A DNA stretch of 64,000 nucleotides from Muricoccus pecuniae (GCF_014199205.1 NZ_JACIJD010000007.1:62001-126000); one strand, 5' to 3'; counted from the first letter of the stretch, positions 8,289-17,444 are shown. The notes: generated by a model from the letters alone, not told the origin. Translations and numbers: made by a program.

Positions 8289-9071
8289 GTGCAGGATCAC
8301 ATCCTTGAGACAGAAGGCCTGACGAAGGAGTTCCGCGGCTTCGTCGCGGTTTCCGGCGTGGACCTGCGCATCCGGCGCGGCACGATCCACGGGCTGATCG
8401 GGCCGAACGGGGCGGGGAAGACGACCTGCTTCAACCTGCTGACGAAGTTCATGCAGCCCTCGCGCGGGACGATCCGCTACGACGGGCGCGACATCACGCG
8501 CATGAAGCCGGCCGAGGTGGCGCGGCTCGGCCTCGTCCGCTCCTTCCAGATCTCCGCCGTGTTCCCGCACCTCTCCGTGCTGGAGAACGTGCGGGTGGCG
8601 CTCCAGCGCCAGCGGGGCGGGAGCTACGACTTCTGGCGCAGCGATTCGGTGCTGCGCCGCTACGACGACCGCGCGATGGAACTGCTGGCCGATGTCGGCC
8701 TGACCACCTATGCCGCGGCGCCCGCGGGCACGCTGCCCTATGGCCGGAAGCGGGCGCTCGAGATCGCGACCACCCTCGCCCTCGACCCCACGCTGATGCT
8801 GCTGGACGAGCCCACCGCCGGCATGACGCATGAGGACGTGGACCGGATCGTCGCCCTCGTGCGGCGCGTCGCCCAGGGCCGGACCGTGCTGATGGTCGAG
8901 CATAACCTCAAGGTGGTGGAGGGGCTCTGCGACGCCATCACGGTGCTGACCCGCGGCAAGGTGCTGGCCGAGGGGCCCTATGCCGAGGTCTCGCGCAACC
9001 CCGACGTGATCGCGGCCTATCTCGGCAGCGATCCCTCCGTTTCCGGTGCAGCCGAGGTGGTCCATGCCTGA
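8289..9071 (+). CDS. livG: Branched-chain-amino-acid-type ABC transporter ATPase LivG
   Basis: This is one of two ATP-hydrolysing subunits of a HAAT-family importer. The 260-residue protein shows Walker A (G-P-N-G-A-G-K-T-T), a Q-loop region S-F-Q-I-S, the signature region L-P-Y-G-R-K-R-A-L-E, Walker B (L-M-L-L-D-E-P-T-A-G-M) and the switch His in M-V-E-H-N. The insert after the Walker A region is the long type seen in LivG rather than LivF. The start is GTG. The gene overlaps the following livF by eight bases and leads a five-gene transport operon. Confidence 0.92.
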   Translation: MQDHILETEGLTKEFRGFVAVSGVDLRIRRGTIHGLIGPNGAGKTTCFNLLTKFMQPSRGTIRYDGRDITRMKPAEVARLGLVRSFQISAVFPHLSVLENVRVALQRQRGGSYDFWRSDSVLRRYDDRAMELLADVGLTTYAAAPAGTLPYGRKRALEIATTLALDPTLMLLDEPTAGMTHEDVDRIVALVRRVAQGRTVLMVEHNLKVVEGLCDAITVLTRGKVLAEGPYAEVSRNPDVIAAYLGSDPSVSGAAEVVHA

Positions 9072-9801
9072 CGCCCTGCCGCCCCGCGCGGAGACCGTGA
9101 CGGATGCCATGCTCGCCGTGCGCGACCTCAATGCCTGGTACGGCGAGAGCCACGTGCTGCACGGCGTGAACATCGACATCCGCAAGGGCGAGGTCGTCAC
9201 GCTGCTCGGCCGCAACGGCGCGGGCAAGACGAGCACGCTGCGCGCCATCATGGGCCTGACCGGGCGCCGCACGGGCTCGGTCGTCTTCGAGGGGCGCGAG
9301 ACCATCCGTATGTCCCCCGATGGCATCGGCCGCGCCGGCATCGGCTACTGCCCGGAGGAGCGCGGCATCTTCGCCAGCCTCGACGTGACGGAGAACCTGA
9401 TGCTGCCGCCCAAGGTGCGGGACGGCGGGCTGGACGTGCCGACCATCCACAGCCTCTTCCCCAACCTGAAGGAGCGGGCGCGCAGCCAGGGGACAAAGCT
9501 CTCGGGCGGCGAGCAGCAGATGCTCGCCATCGCGCGAATCCTGCGCACCGGCGCGCCGTTGCTGCTGCTCGACGAGCCGACCGAGGGGCTGGCCCCCGTC
9601 ATCGTGCAGCAGATCGGCGCCATGATCCGGGAGATCAAGTCGCGCGGCTTCACCGTGCTGCTGGTGGAGCAGAACTTCCGCTTCGCCCAGACCGTCGCGG
9701 ACCGTCACTACGTGATGGAGCACGGGCGCGTGGTGGACAGCGTGGCAAACCACGAGATGGCCAGCAGCATGGAACGGCTGCACGAGTATCTCGGAGTCTA
9801 G
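9064..9801 (+). CDS. livF: Branched-chain-amino-acid-type ABC transporter ATPase LivF
   Basis: This is the second ATPase of the importer, 245 residues from the ATG at 9064 inside the end of livG. Walker A is G-R-N-G-A-G-K-T-S, the signature is L-S-G-G-E-Q-Q-M-L-A, Walker B is L-L-L-L-D-E-P-T-E-G-L and the switch is L-V-E-Q-N. E-E-R-G-I-F and V-T-E-N-L are typical LivF features. LivG and LivF would form the cytoplasmic motor for the two permeases encoded downstream. Confidence 0.92.
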   Translation: MPDALPPRAETVTDAMLAVRDLNAWYGESHVLHGVNIDIRKGEVVTLLGRNGAGKTSTLRAIMGLTGRRTGSVVFEGRETIRMSPDGIGRAGIGYCPEERGIFASLDVTENLMLPPKVRDGGLDVPTIHSLFPNLKERARSQGTKLSGGEQQMLAIARILRTGAPLLLLDEPTEGLAPVIVQQIGAMIREIKSRGFTVLLVEQNFRFAQTVADRHYVMEHGRVVDSVANHEMASSMERLHEYLGV

Positions 9802-9852
9802 GCGGGCCAGTCGGCACCGCCGCCAAGAAGAACTACAGGGAGACGATAAGGA

Positions 9853-11091
9853 ATGACCATTGACCGCCGCACCCTCCTGGGTGGCGCCGCAGCCCTCCCG
9901 GCCATCGGTGCGCTGCCCTGGAACAGTGCCCGCGCGCAGGCGAACAACACGCTGAAGATCGGCGTGCTGACCGACATGTCCGGCACCTATCGCGACGGTT
10001 GCGGCCCGGGCTCGGTCGCCGCCGTGCGCCAGGCCGTGCAGGACAGCGGCGTTACCGGGCGGAACATCCAGGTCGAGGTGCTGCAGGGCGACCACCAGAA
10101 CAAGCCCGACGTCGCCTCCACCATCGCGCGCCAGTGGATCGACCGCGACGGCGTTGACGTGATCATCGACGTCGCCACCTCCTCCTGCGCCCTCGCGGTG
10201 CACGGGGTGGTGCGCGAGAAGAACAAGATCATGCTCAACTCCACGGGCGCGACGGCCGACCTCACCGGCTCCGCCTGCACGCCGAACACCATCCACTGGA
10301 CCTACGACACCTGGATGCTCGCCAACTCCACGGGCGGCGCCATGGTGAAGGCGGGCGGCGACACCTGGTACTTCATCACCGCCGACTATGCTTTCGGCCA
10401 CGCGCTGGAGCGCGACACCACCAGCCTCGTCCAGAAGCAGGGCGGCCGCGTGCTCGGCTCCGTGCGCCACCCCTTCCCGGGGACGACGGACTTCTCCTCC
10501 TTCCTCCTGCAGGCGCAGCAGTCGCGGGCGAAGGTCGTCGGCCTGGCCAATGCGGGCGTGGACACGATCAACAGCGTGAAGCAGGCCGCGGAGTTCGGGC
10601 TGACGCGCCGGCAGAAGCTCGCCGTGCTGCTGATGATCATCAGCGACGTGCACAGCCTCGGCCTCAACACCGCCCAGGGCCTCGTCCTGTCCGAGACCTA
10701 CTACTGGGACCTGAACGACCGTACGCGCAACCTGGCCAACAAGATCAAGGGGCAGCTGAACGGCGCCATGCCGACCATGTGGCAGGCGGGCTGCTACAGC
10801 GCGGCGCTGCACTACCTCAAGGCCGCGGCCGACATGGGCGTCGCCCAGGCCAAGGCGAGCGGTGCGGAAACCGTGGTGCGGATGAAGGCCATGCCGACGG
10901 ATGACGACGCCTTCGGCCCCGGCTCCATCCGCCAGGACGGCCGGAAGCTGCACCCCTCCTATCTCTTCGAGGTGAAGGCGCCGGGCGAGAGCAAGGGGCC
11001 GTGGGACTACTACAAGCTCGTCCGCACCGTGCCGGCGGAGGAGGCGTTCCGGCCCATGGCCGAGGGCGGCTGCTCCCTCGTCCGTACCTGA
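9853..11091 (+). CDS. ABC transporter periplasmic binding protein (Peripla_BP_6, LivK-like)
   Basis: The 412-residue protein begins with a twin-arginine leader (D-R-R-T-L-L-G-G, hydrophobic core, A-R-A-Q), so it is probably exported folded. The mature part starts L-K-I-G-V-L-T-D-M-S-G-T-Y-R-D, the usual opening of type-I amino-acid or amide receptors. It contains A-D-Y-A-F-G-H and F-P-G-T-T-D-F-S-S as expected. A purine-rich ribosome site (AAGGA) precedes the ATG. It lies between the ATPases and the permeases. The cargo is not certain: Roseomonas-type genomes use such systems for amino acids, amides, urea or aromatic acids. Confidence 0.88.
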   Translation: MTIDRRTLLGGAAALPAIGALPWNSARAQANNTLKIGVLTDMSGTYRDGCGPGSVAAVRQAVQDSGVTGRNIQVEVLQGDHQNKPDVASTIARQWIDRDGVDVIIDVATSSCALAVHGVVREKNKIMLNSTGATADLTGSACTPNTIHWTYDTWMLANSTGGAMVKAGGDTWYFITADYAFGHALERDTTSLVQKQGGRVLGSVRHPFPGTTDFSSFLLQAQQSRAKVVGLANAGVDTINSVKQAAEFGLTRRQKLAVLLMIISDVHSLGLNTAQGLVLSETYYWDLNDRTRNLANKIKGQLNGAMPTMWQAGCYSAALHYLKAAADMGVAQAKASGAETVVRMKAMPTDDDAFGPGSIRQDGRKLHPSYLFEVKAPGESKGPWDYYKLVRTVPAEEAFRPMAEGGCSLVRT

Positions 11092-11124
11092 TCCGAAACG
11101 CGGGGGGCCGCGCGCCCCCCGCCC

Positions 11125-12030
11125 ATGACGGGTAACACGCCTTTGCTCGAGGAAATCCTCTTTCAGTTGGAGATGTCGGCGCCGCAGATCGCGCTCGGCC
11201 TGGTGAACGGCGCCTTCTACGCGCTCCTCTCGCTCGGCCTCGCCGTGATCTTCGGCATGCTGAACGTCATCAACTTCGCCCATGGCGCGCAGTTCATGAT
11301 GGGCGCCTTCGTCGCCTGGATGCTGCTCAACTGGGCCGGCATCCCCTATTGGGGGGCGCTCATCCTCTCGCCGCTCATCGTGGGCGCCTTTGGCGTGGTC
11401 CTCGAGAAAACGATGATCTCCCGGCTCTACAAGCTGGACCACCTCTACGGGCTGCTGCTGACCTTCGGCCTGGCGCTGATCATCGAAGGGTTGTTCCGCA
11501 ACGGCTTCGGCGCCTCCGGCCTGCCCTATGCGCCGCCCGCGGCGCTGAGCGGCGCGCCCGTCGATCTCGGCTTCATGCTCATGCCGAAATACCGCCTCTG
11601 GGTCGTCGTCGCGGCCTTTGCCGTCTGCATCGCCACCTGGCTGGTGATCGAGAAGACGCGACTCGGCGCCTATCTACGCGCGGCGACCGAGAACGCGCCC
11701 CTGGTCCAGGCCTTCGGCGTGAACGTGCCGCGGATGGTCACGCTCACCTATGCCGCGGGCGTGGCGCTGGCCGCGCTGGCCGGGGTGCTGGCCGCGCCGA
11801 TCTACTCGGTGAACCCGGGCATGGGCTCGAACTTCATCATCGTCGTCTTCGCGGTGGTGGTGATCGGCGGCATGGGCTCGATCCTGGGCTCCGTGATCAC
11901 GGGCTTCGGGCTCGGGCTGGTCGAGGGGCTGACGCGCGTGGTCTACCCCGAGGCCTCGGCCACCGTGATCTTCGTCATCATGGCGATCGTGCTGCTCGCA
12001 CGCCCCGCCGGCCTGTTCGGAAGGGCCTGA
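11125..12030 (+). CDS. livH: Branched-chain-amino-acid-type ABC permease LivH
   Basis: This 301-residue permease carries about eight hydrophobic helices. The sequence G-L-V-N-G-A-F-Y-A-L-L-S-L-G-L-A-V-I-F-G with N-F-A-H-G shortly after is the classic LivH opening. The cytoplasmic coupling region L-R-A-A-T-E-N-A is present, as is the G-G-M-G-S-I-L-G-S motif near the C-terminus. It pairs with LivM, which starts 3 bases after its stop. Confidence 0.93.
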   Translation: MTGNTPLLEEILFQLEMSAPQIALGLVNGAFYALLSLGLAVIFGMLNVINFAHGAQFMMGAFVAWMLLNWAGIPYWGALILSPLIVGAFGVVLEKTMISRLYKLDHLYGLLLTFGLALIIEGLFRNGFGASGLPYAPPAALSGAPVDLGFMLMPKYRLWVVVAAFAVCIATWLVIEKTRLGAYLRAATENAPLVQAFGVNVPRMVTLTYAAGVALAALAGVLAAPIYSVNPGMGSNFIIVVFAVVVIGGMGSILGSVITGFGLGLVEGLTRVVYPEASATVIFVIMAIVLLARPAGLFGRA

Positions 12031-12033
12031 CCC

Positions 12034-13056
12034 ATGGCTTCCGCCACCACCCTCTCCCCCGACCTGTCGCCGGGCGCCTCCCAAGGCGGGGCGCCGGCGG
12101 CCATGCCGCCCGCGGCGCCGGGCGTCTTCGGCTTCACCCGGGCCCAGGCGGTCGCGCTGCTGCTGCTGATCGCGGCGCTGATCGCCTGCCCCTTCTTCCT
12201 CTACCCGCAGTTCCTGATGAAGCTGCTCTGCTTCGCCCTCTTCGCCTGCGCCTTCAACCTGCTGATAGGCTATGTCGGCCTGCTCTCCTTCGGCCATGCC
12301 GCCTATTTCGGCATGGGGAGCTACATCGCGGCCCATGCGGCGAAGGTCTGGGGGCTGACGCCTGAGGTTTCCATCCTGCTCGGGGGTGTCGTGGGGGCGC
12401 TGTTCGGCCTCGTCTTCGGCTGGATCGCGATCCGGCGGGCCGGCATCTACTTCGCCATGATCACCCTGGCGCTGGCCCAGATGGTCTACTTCTTCTGCCT
12501 CCAGGCGCCCTTCACTCATGGCGAGGACGGCATCCAGTCCATCCCGCGCGGCATGCTCTTCGGCGTGATCGACCTCCGGGCGGACATGTCGATGTACTGG
12601 TTCGTCGCGGGCCTCTTCCTCATCGGCTTCCTGCTGATCCACCGCATCATCCACTCGCCCTTCGGGCAGGTGCTGACGGCCATCCGGGAGAACGAGCCGC
12701 GCGCCACCTCGCTCGGCTACCGGACGGACGACTACAAGCTGGTCGCCTTCGTCCTCTCGGCCGGGATCGCGGGTGTCGCGGGCGGGGCCAAGGCGATCAC
12801 GGTGGGCATCGCGACCCTGACCGACGTCCACTGGTCCATGTCCGGCGAGGTCGTGCTCATGACCCTGCTCGGCGGCCTGGGCACCCTGTTCGGGCCGGTG
12901 ATCGGCGCGGCGGCGGTGGTTTCCATGCAGACCTACCTCGCCCCCTTCGGCGCCTGGGTCACCATCATCCAGGGCGGCATCTTCGTCCTCTGCGTGCTCG
13001 CCTTCCGCGCGGGCATCGTGGGCGAGATCGCCCGGATGCTGAGGGTGAAACTGTAG
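12034..13056 (+). CDS. livM: Branched-chain-amino-acid-type ABC permease LivM
   Basis: This is the second permease, 340 residues. A proline- and alanine-rich N-terminal extension of about 35 residues precedes the first helix. The family hallmark N-L-L-I-G-Y-V-G-L-L-S-F-G-H-A-A-Y-F-G is followed by the coupling region I-R-E-N-E-P-R-A and the G-G-L-G-T-L-F-G-P motif. It completes the five-gene importer operon that starts at livG. Confidence 0.93.
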   Translation: MASATTLSPDLSPGASQGGAPAAMPPAAPGVFGFTRAQAVALLLLIAALIACPFFLYPQFLMKLLCFALFACAFNLLIGYVGLLSFGHAAYFGMGSYIAAHAAKVWGLTPEVSILLGGVVGALFGLVFGWIAIRRAGIYFAMITLALAQMVYFFCLQAPFTHGEDGIQSIPRGMLFGVIDLRADMSMYWFVAGLFLIGFLLIHRIIHSPFGQVLTAIRENEPRATSLGYRTDDYKLVAFVLSAGIAGVAGGAKAITVGIATLTDVHWSMSGEVVLMTLLGGLGTLFGPVIGAAAVVSMQTYLAPFGAWVTIIQGGIFVLCVLAFRAGIVGEIARMLRVKL

Positions 13057-13107
13057 GCGCTGGGGGCGCTTGAAGCGGGGGCATCGCGGGGCGATCTCCC
13101 TTCTGCG

Positions 13108-13230
13108 ATGAACCCCGCTTCCCTCCCTGCCCCCGTCCGCCGGCTCGCCGGCCTCGCCCTTCTCTCGGCCGGAGTCGGCTTTACCGGGCTGCTCTCCTTC
13201 ATCCACGTCCTCGTGAGGCTGTTCGATTGA
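13108..13230 (+). CDS. Small membrane ORF (40 aa) upstream of the XpaC/TelA pair
   Basis: An ATG-initiated frame of 40 residues begins M-N-P-A-S-L-P and contains one hydrophobic segment (about residues 13-34, G-L-A-L-L-S-A-G-V-G-F-T-G-L-L-S-F). It ends V-R-L-F-D and its stop overlaps the TTG start of the next gene in TTGA. The predicted single-span helix and the same overlap geometry as the next junction argue that it is real. It could be a small membrane partner of the XpaC-like protein or a leader that couples translation. Function is unknown. Confidence 0.5.
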   Translation: MNPASLPAPVRRLAGLALLSAGVGFTGLLSFIHVLVRLFD

Positions 13231-13997
13231 GCGCGCCTCGTTGGACTACAGGGGGAACTGCCGGAGGCCCCTATCGGGGGCATGACCGGTTGCCGCGCTG
13301 GTGGACGGGCCTGCGCGGCGTCCCGATCGCCCTCCTCGCGGCGCCCTTCGTGCCCGCCTTCTTCCTCGCCCTGGCGAGTGGCGAGGGAAAGCTGATCGGG
13401 GGCTGCATCGCGGCCTTCGCGGGCGTCGGCCTCGCCATGTCCCGGCTTGCCCGGGCGAGGCGCGGGGACGCGCGCCGGGCCGGGGTGCTGCTGGGCGTCG
13501 CCATGGGTCTGGCCGCGGGCTTTGCGGGGGGCACGGGCGGGATCGGCGCCTTCGTACTCGGCCTCATGGCCTGGGCGGGCGCCCGCCTCCTCTATGACGG
13601 GGTGAAGGAGGCGGCCCCGCCGCCCGCCCCACGCCCCGCGCCGGCTCCGGACACGCTGGACCCCATGCGCGCGCGGATCGCGGCCCTGGAGGAAGGGGAC
13701 CGGCGCCTCCTGCCCGCTGCCCGGGAGATGCGCGCCCTGCTCGACGAGCTCGCCCTCCGTCCCGATGCCGCGGGCCAGGCGCGCCGGGTCCTTTCCGTGG
13801 GGGTGGACGGGCTGGAGCGCATCGGCGTCCGGCTGGCGCAGGGGGCGACGCCGCCGGGCACGCTGCCGGTGCTGGTGGACGACCTCGCCCGCGCCGCGCG
13901 GCAATCGGCCGAGGATCTCCGCGCGGCGGAAACCGAAGCTTTGGAAATCCAGGTGAAGGTCCTGCAGGACCGTCTGCATCGGGAGGGCATCGCTTGA
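13227..13997 (+). CDS. XpaC-like membrane protein (5-bromo-4-chloroindolyl phosphate hydrolysis family)
   Basis: The 256-residue product has a short N-terminus, about four hydrophobic segments between residues 30 and 125, a proline-rich linker (P-P-P-A-P-R-P-A-P-A-P) and a helical C-terminal domain. This is the usual architecture of XpaC-like proteins, which are regularly found next to TelA-like genes. The start is TTG, overlapping the small ORF before it in TTGA; its own stop overlaps the TelA-like start in the same TTGA. The biochemical role of the family is unclear, despite its name. Context suggests a stress or toxic-anion function with the following gene. Confidence 0.6.
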   Translation: MSAPRWTTGGTAGGPYRGHDRLPRWWTGLRGVPIALLAAPFVPAFFLALASGEGKLIGGCIAAFAGVGLAMSRLARARRGDARRAGVLLGVAMGLAAGFAGGTGGIGAFVLGLMAWAGARLLYDGVKEAAPPPAPRPAPAPDTLDPMRARIAALEEGDRRLLPAAREMRALLDELALRPDAAGQARRVLSVGVDGLERIGVRLAQGATPPGTLPVLVDDLARAARQSAEDLRAAETEALEIQVKVLQDRLHREGIA

Positions 13998-15064
13998 GCG
14001 GCGAACGCGTGAGCCAGGACCGGCTTCAGCCCGCGCCGGAGCGCGTGGCCGAGCTCGCCGAGCGGATCGACCTGGGCGACCACACCAGCATCACCCGCTT
14101 CGGCCAGGAGGCGCAGTCCCGCGCGGCCGCGGCGGCCGATTCCATGCTCGGCGCCGCCCGGAACGACGCGATGGGCGAGGCGGGCGATTCCCTCTCCCGC
14201 CTCCTCACCACGCTGCGCGGCTTCGACGTGACGAAGCTGGACAACAAGCCCGGCCTGATCGCGCGGCTGTTCACCCGGGCGGGCGCCGAGACGACCGCCA
14301 TCCTCCAGCGCTATGAGGGCGTGCGGAGCCAGGTGGAGACGATCGGGGACCGGCTGGACGGCCACCGCACCCGGTTGCTGGAGGATGTGGAGCGGCTGGA
14401 GCGGCTCTACGAGGCCACGCTCGGGTGGTTCCACGCGCTGGCCGAGCACATCGCGGCCGGCGAGACCGTGCTCGCCCGGACGGACAAGGAGGCGATCCCC
14501 GCGGCCGAGTGGGAGGCCGAGGTCGGGCGGGACCCGCTGGCCCCGCAGCGCCTTCGCGACCTGCGCGCCGCGCGCGAGGAGCTGGACAGGCGCGTCCACG
14601 ACCTCCGCCTCACCCGCCAGATCGCCATGCAGGCGCTGCCCTCGATTCGGCTGATCCAGGAGAACGACAAGGCGCTGGCGGGCCGCATCCATTCCGTGCT
14701 CGCCAACACCGTGCCGCTCTGGCGGACCCAGCTCGCCCAGGCCCTGGCCCTGCACCGCATGCGCGAGGCCGGGCAGGCCGTGCGCGCCGCGACGGACCTG
14801 ACGAACGAGCTGCTCACCGCCAATGCCGAAGGGCTGCGCCGCGCCAATGCCGAGGTGCGGACGGAGATGGAGCGCGGCGTGGTGGACCTGGAATCCGTCC
14901 AGAAGGCGAATTCAGCACTCGTCGCGACGATCGAGGACTCGCTGCGCATCGCCCAGGAAGGCCGGGAGCGGCGCGTGGCGGCCACGAAGGCGCTGGGCGA
15001 GGCGGAGGCGGAGATCCGCCGCGCCCTCACCGCCGCCCGCGCGCCCGCGCAGCCAAGGGGCTGA
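13994..15064 (+). CDS. TelA-like toxic-anion-resistance protein
   Basis: The 356-residue protein is almost entirely alpha-helical and highly charged, with long coiled-coil-prone stretches. It contains the family segments I-T-R-F-G-Q-E-A, F-D-V-T-K-L and I-R-L-I-Q-E-N-D-K-A-L-A, which identify the TelA (PF05816) family. The family is linked to tellurite and cell-wall-antibiotic tolerance in some bacteria, but the mechanism is unknown. The start codon TTG overlaps the XpaC-like stop, so the two proteins are probably made in fixed ratio. It is the last gene of this coupled run. Confidence 0.8.
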   Translation: MSGERVSQDRLQPAPERVAELAERIDLGDHTSITRFGQEAQSRAAAAADSMLGAARNDAMGEAGDSLSRLLTTLRGFDVTKLDNKPGLIARLFTRAGAETTAILQRYEGVRSQVETIGDRLDGHRTRLLEDVERLERLYEATLGWFHALAEHIAAGETVLARTDKEAIPAAEWEAEVGRDPLAPQRLRDLRAAREELDRRVHDLRLTRQIAMQALPSIRLIQENDKALAGRIHSVLANTVPLWRTQLAQALALHRMREAGQAVRAATDLTNELLTANAEGLRRANAEVRTEMERGVVDLESVQKANSALVATIEDSLRIAQEGRERRVAATKALGEAEAEIRRALTAARAPAQPRG

Positions 15065-15100
15065 ACCGGCACCCGCGATGGCGGGCGCCGGTCCCGGCGG

Positions 15101-16216
15101 TCAGCGCCGCGCGCCGGCCTGGGCGACGTAGTTGTCGAAGGACAGCTCGGACACGCGGTGCCAGATCCGCATGTCGTCGCGGTGCTTCGACCAGCTCTCG
15201 TGAACCTTGGCGAAGTCCGGATTCTTCGCGACGAGATCCTTCTCGATGTCGAGCCAGGCGCGGAGGCAGGTGTCCATCAGCTCCCGCGAGAAGGGGGTGA
15301 GCTTCGCGCCCTGGGCCACGAGGCGGCGCAGGCTGTCCGGGTTGCGGATGTCGTAGCGCGCGACCATCCAGTGCGTCGCCTCGGCGCAGCCCGCGCGGAT
15401 CGCGGCCTGGTAGGACTTGGGCAGGGCGTTCCACTGGTCGAGGTTGACGTAGAAGTAGGTCGAGGCCCCGCCCTCCCACCAGGCGGGGTAGTGGTAGAAG
15501 GGCGCGACGCGCACGAAGCCGAGCTTCTCGTCGTCATAGGGGCCGAGCCACTCGGCCGCGTCGATCGTGCCGCGCTCCAGCGAGGGGTATAGGTCGCCCG
15601 CGCCGAGCTGTTGCGGCACGCCGCCGAGGCGTGACAGCACCTGCCCGGCGAGCCCGCCGATCCGCATCTTCAGCCCGTTCAGGTCGGAGGCCGGGCCGAG
15701 CGCCTTGCGGAACCAGCCGCCCATCTGCGCGCCCGTCGCGCCCAGCGGCATGCCGTAGACGTTGAACTTGCGATGCACCTCGTTCAGCAGGTCGATGCCG
15801 CCGCCCTCGTACATCCAGGCATTCTGCTGGCGCGTGTTGAGGCCGAAGGGCAGGCCGGTGGCGAAGGCGAGCGCCTCGTTCTTGCCGCTGTAGAGGAAGC
15901 TCGTGGTGTGGCAGCACTCGACGCTGCCGGACTGCACGGCGTCCAGCGCCTGGAGCGGGGGCGCGATCTCGCCGGCGGAGAAGACGCGGATCTGGAAGCG
16001 GTCGTCGGTCAGCTCCGACACCACGCGGGAGAAGACCTCGCCCGCGCCGTAGATGCAGTCGAGCGAGCGCGGATAGGAGGAGGTGAGGCGCCAGCGCAGC
16101 GTCGGCTGCGCCGTCTGCGCGATGGCGGGGGCGGCGAGGCCCGCGGACAGGGAGGCGGCGCCGGCGGCCAGCGTCGCGGCCCCCCCGGCGCGGCCCAGAA
16201 GGGCGCGGCGATCCAT
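15101..16216 (-). CDS. TRAP transporter binding protein (DctP superfamily, 2-oxoacid/TakP-like)
   Basis: The 371-residue receptor starts with a twin-arginine leader (M-D-R-R-A-L-L-G-R) cleaved near A-I-A-Q. The mature protein has W-R-L-T-S-S-Y-P, the conserved Arg-containing M-R-I-G-G-L-A-G segment, and R-G-T-I-D-A-A-E-W-L-G-P-Y-D-D, typical of the 2-oxoacid or mannitol/chloroaromatic TRAP receptors. No DctQ or DctM membrane gene is nearby, so it must share membrane subunits encoded elsewhere. A close paralogue lies at 47678-48766. The gene is divergent from the alcohol dehydrogenase. Confidence 0.88.
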   Translation of the reverse strand: MDRRALLGRAGGAATLAAGAASLSAGLAAPAIAQTAQPTLRWRLTSSYPRSLDCIYGAGEVFSRVVSELTDDRFQIRVFSAGEIAPPLQALDAVQSGSVECCHTTSFLYSGKNEALAFATGLPFGLNTRQQNAWMYEGGGIDLLNEVHRKFNVYGMPLGATGAQMGGWFRKALGPASDLNGLKMRIGGLAGQVLSRLGGVPQQLGAGDLYPSLERGTIDAAEWLGPYDDEKLGFVRVAPFYHYPAWWEGGASTYFYVNLDQWNALPKSYQAAIRAGCAEATHWMVARYDIRNPDSLRRLVAQGAKLTPFSRELMDTCLRAWLDIEKDLVAKNPDFAKVHESWSKHRDDMRIWHRVSELSFDNYVAQAGARR

Positions 16217-16339
16217 GACGTTCTCCTCCAAGAGACCGGGCGGAGGTAACGCTTCCGCGCCCGCCACGCCAGGGGGAGCCGTGCTTGACCCCGCCGCCCG
16301 CCGGGTGTGCCATCGCACCGAAGAGAATGGAGGGAACGG

Positions 16340-17401
16340 ATGCGCGCCTGGGCCGTGGTTGAGACGGGCAAGCCCTTGCAGGCCCTGGACCTGCCGACGC
16401 CGGAGCCGAAGGGCTCGGAAGTGCTGATCGAGGTGACGCATTGCGGCGTCTGCCATTCCGACCTGCATATCTGGGAAGGCGGCTACGACCTCGGCAGCCG
16501 CGGCACCCTGTCGCTCAAGGATCGCGGCGTGGTGCTGCCGCTGGCCATGGGGCACGAGATCGCCGGGCGCGTCGCGGCGGTCGGGCCGGAGGCGGTGGGC
16601 GTGGCGGTCGGGGAGGAGAAGGTCGTCTTCCCCTGGATCGGCTGCGGCAAGTGCGAGCGCTGCGCGTCGGGGGAGGACAACATGTGCCCTAACGCCGCGC
16701 GGACGCTGGGCATCTACCGCAACGGCGGCTACGCGACGCACGTCCTGGTGCCCGATGCGCGCTACCTCGTGCCGCTGGACGGGCTCGATCCCGCCGTGGC
16801 GGCCACCTATGCCTGCTCCGGCATCACCGTTCACTCGGCCATCCGCAAGCTCGGCCCGATCCCGCCCGAGCGGCCGGTCGTGCTCGTCGGGGCGGGCGGG
16901 CTCGGGCTGAACGCGATCCACATGCTGCGCGCGCTCGGGCACCGCCGGATCGTCTCGGTCGATGTCTCCCCGGCCAAGCTGGAGGCCGCGAAGGCCGCCG
17001 GCGCCACCGACACGGTGCTGGCCGAGGGCGAAGTGACGAAAGCCATCGTCGATGCCTGCGGCGGCCCGGCGCTCGCGGTGATCGACCTCGTGAACGGCAG
17101 CGCGACCGCCCGCTTCGCCTTCGACGCGCTGGGCAAGGGGGGCACCCTCGTCCAGGTCGGGCTCTTCGGCGGGGAAATGACGGTGCCCCTGCCGCTCATG
17201 GCGATCCGCGCCCTGACGCTGCAGGGGTCCTATGTCGGCTCGCTCGACGACCTCAAGGCCGTGATGGGCCTGGCCAGGGAGGGCAAGCTCGCCGCCCTGC
17301 CGGTGACGACCGAGCCGATGTCCGAGGCGGACGCGGTGCTGCGCCGCCTGAGGGACGGGAAGGTGACGGGCCGCGTCGTCCTGCGGGCCGAGGCCGCCTG
17401 A
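16340..17401 (+). CDS. Zinc-dependent alcohol dehydrogenase (MDR family)
   Basis: This 353-residue medium-chain dehydrogenase has the catalytic zinc region C-G-V-C-H-S-D and G-H-E-I-A-G. The structural zinc cluster is written C-G-K-C-E-R-C with a fourth Cys in N-M-C-P. The Rossmann motif is V-G-A-G-G-L-G-L-N, followed by an acidic residue in S-V-D-V-S that indicates NAD preference. The ATG at 16340 has the ribosome site GGAGGGAACGG just before it. The substrate (primary alcohol or aldehyde) is not determined. Confidence 0.88.
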   Translation: MRAWAVVETGKPLQALDLPTPEPKGSEVLIEVTHCGVCHSDLHIWEGGYDLGSRGTLSLKDRGVVLPLAMGHEIAGRVAAVGPEAVGVAVGEEKVVFPWIGCGKCERCASGEDNMCPNAARTLGIYRNGGYATHVLVPDARYLVPLDGLDPAVAATYACSGITVHSAIRKLGPIPPERPVVLVGAGGLGLNAIHMLRALGHRRIVSVDVSPAKLEAAKAAGATDTVLAEGEVTKAIVDACGGPALAVIDLVNGSATARFAFDALGKGGTLVQVGLFGGEMTVPLPLMAIRALTLQGSYVGSLDDLKAVMGLAREGKLAALPVTTEPMSEADAVLRRLRDGKVTGRVVLRAEAA

Positions 17402-17408
17402 CCTTCCA

Positions 17409-17444
17409 ACACAAAACGCCCGGGGACCCTGGGGTCCTCGGGCG
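17409..17444 (-). terminator. Rho-independent terminator of rpmG
   Basis: On the minus strand a 12-bp GC-rich stem (17417-17428 with 17433-17444, one wobble pair) is followed by TTTTGTGTT. It lies about 40 bases past the rpmG stop and is also positioned between the convergent alcohol dehydrogenase and rpmG. Confidence 0.8.

Noticed and set aside
8938-11442. An 834-codon open frame on the minus strand opposite livF, the binding protein and livH
   Set aside because: It is a shadow of GC-rich coding sequence: the plus-strand genes have full motifs, and the antisense product is low-complexity (His, Gly, Arg, Val) without any domain.
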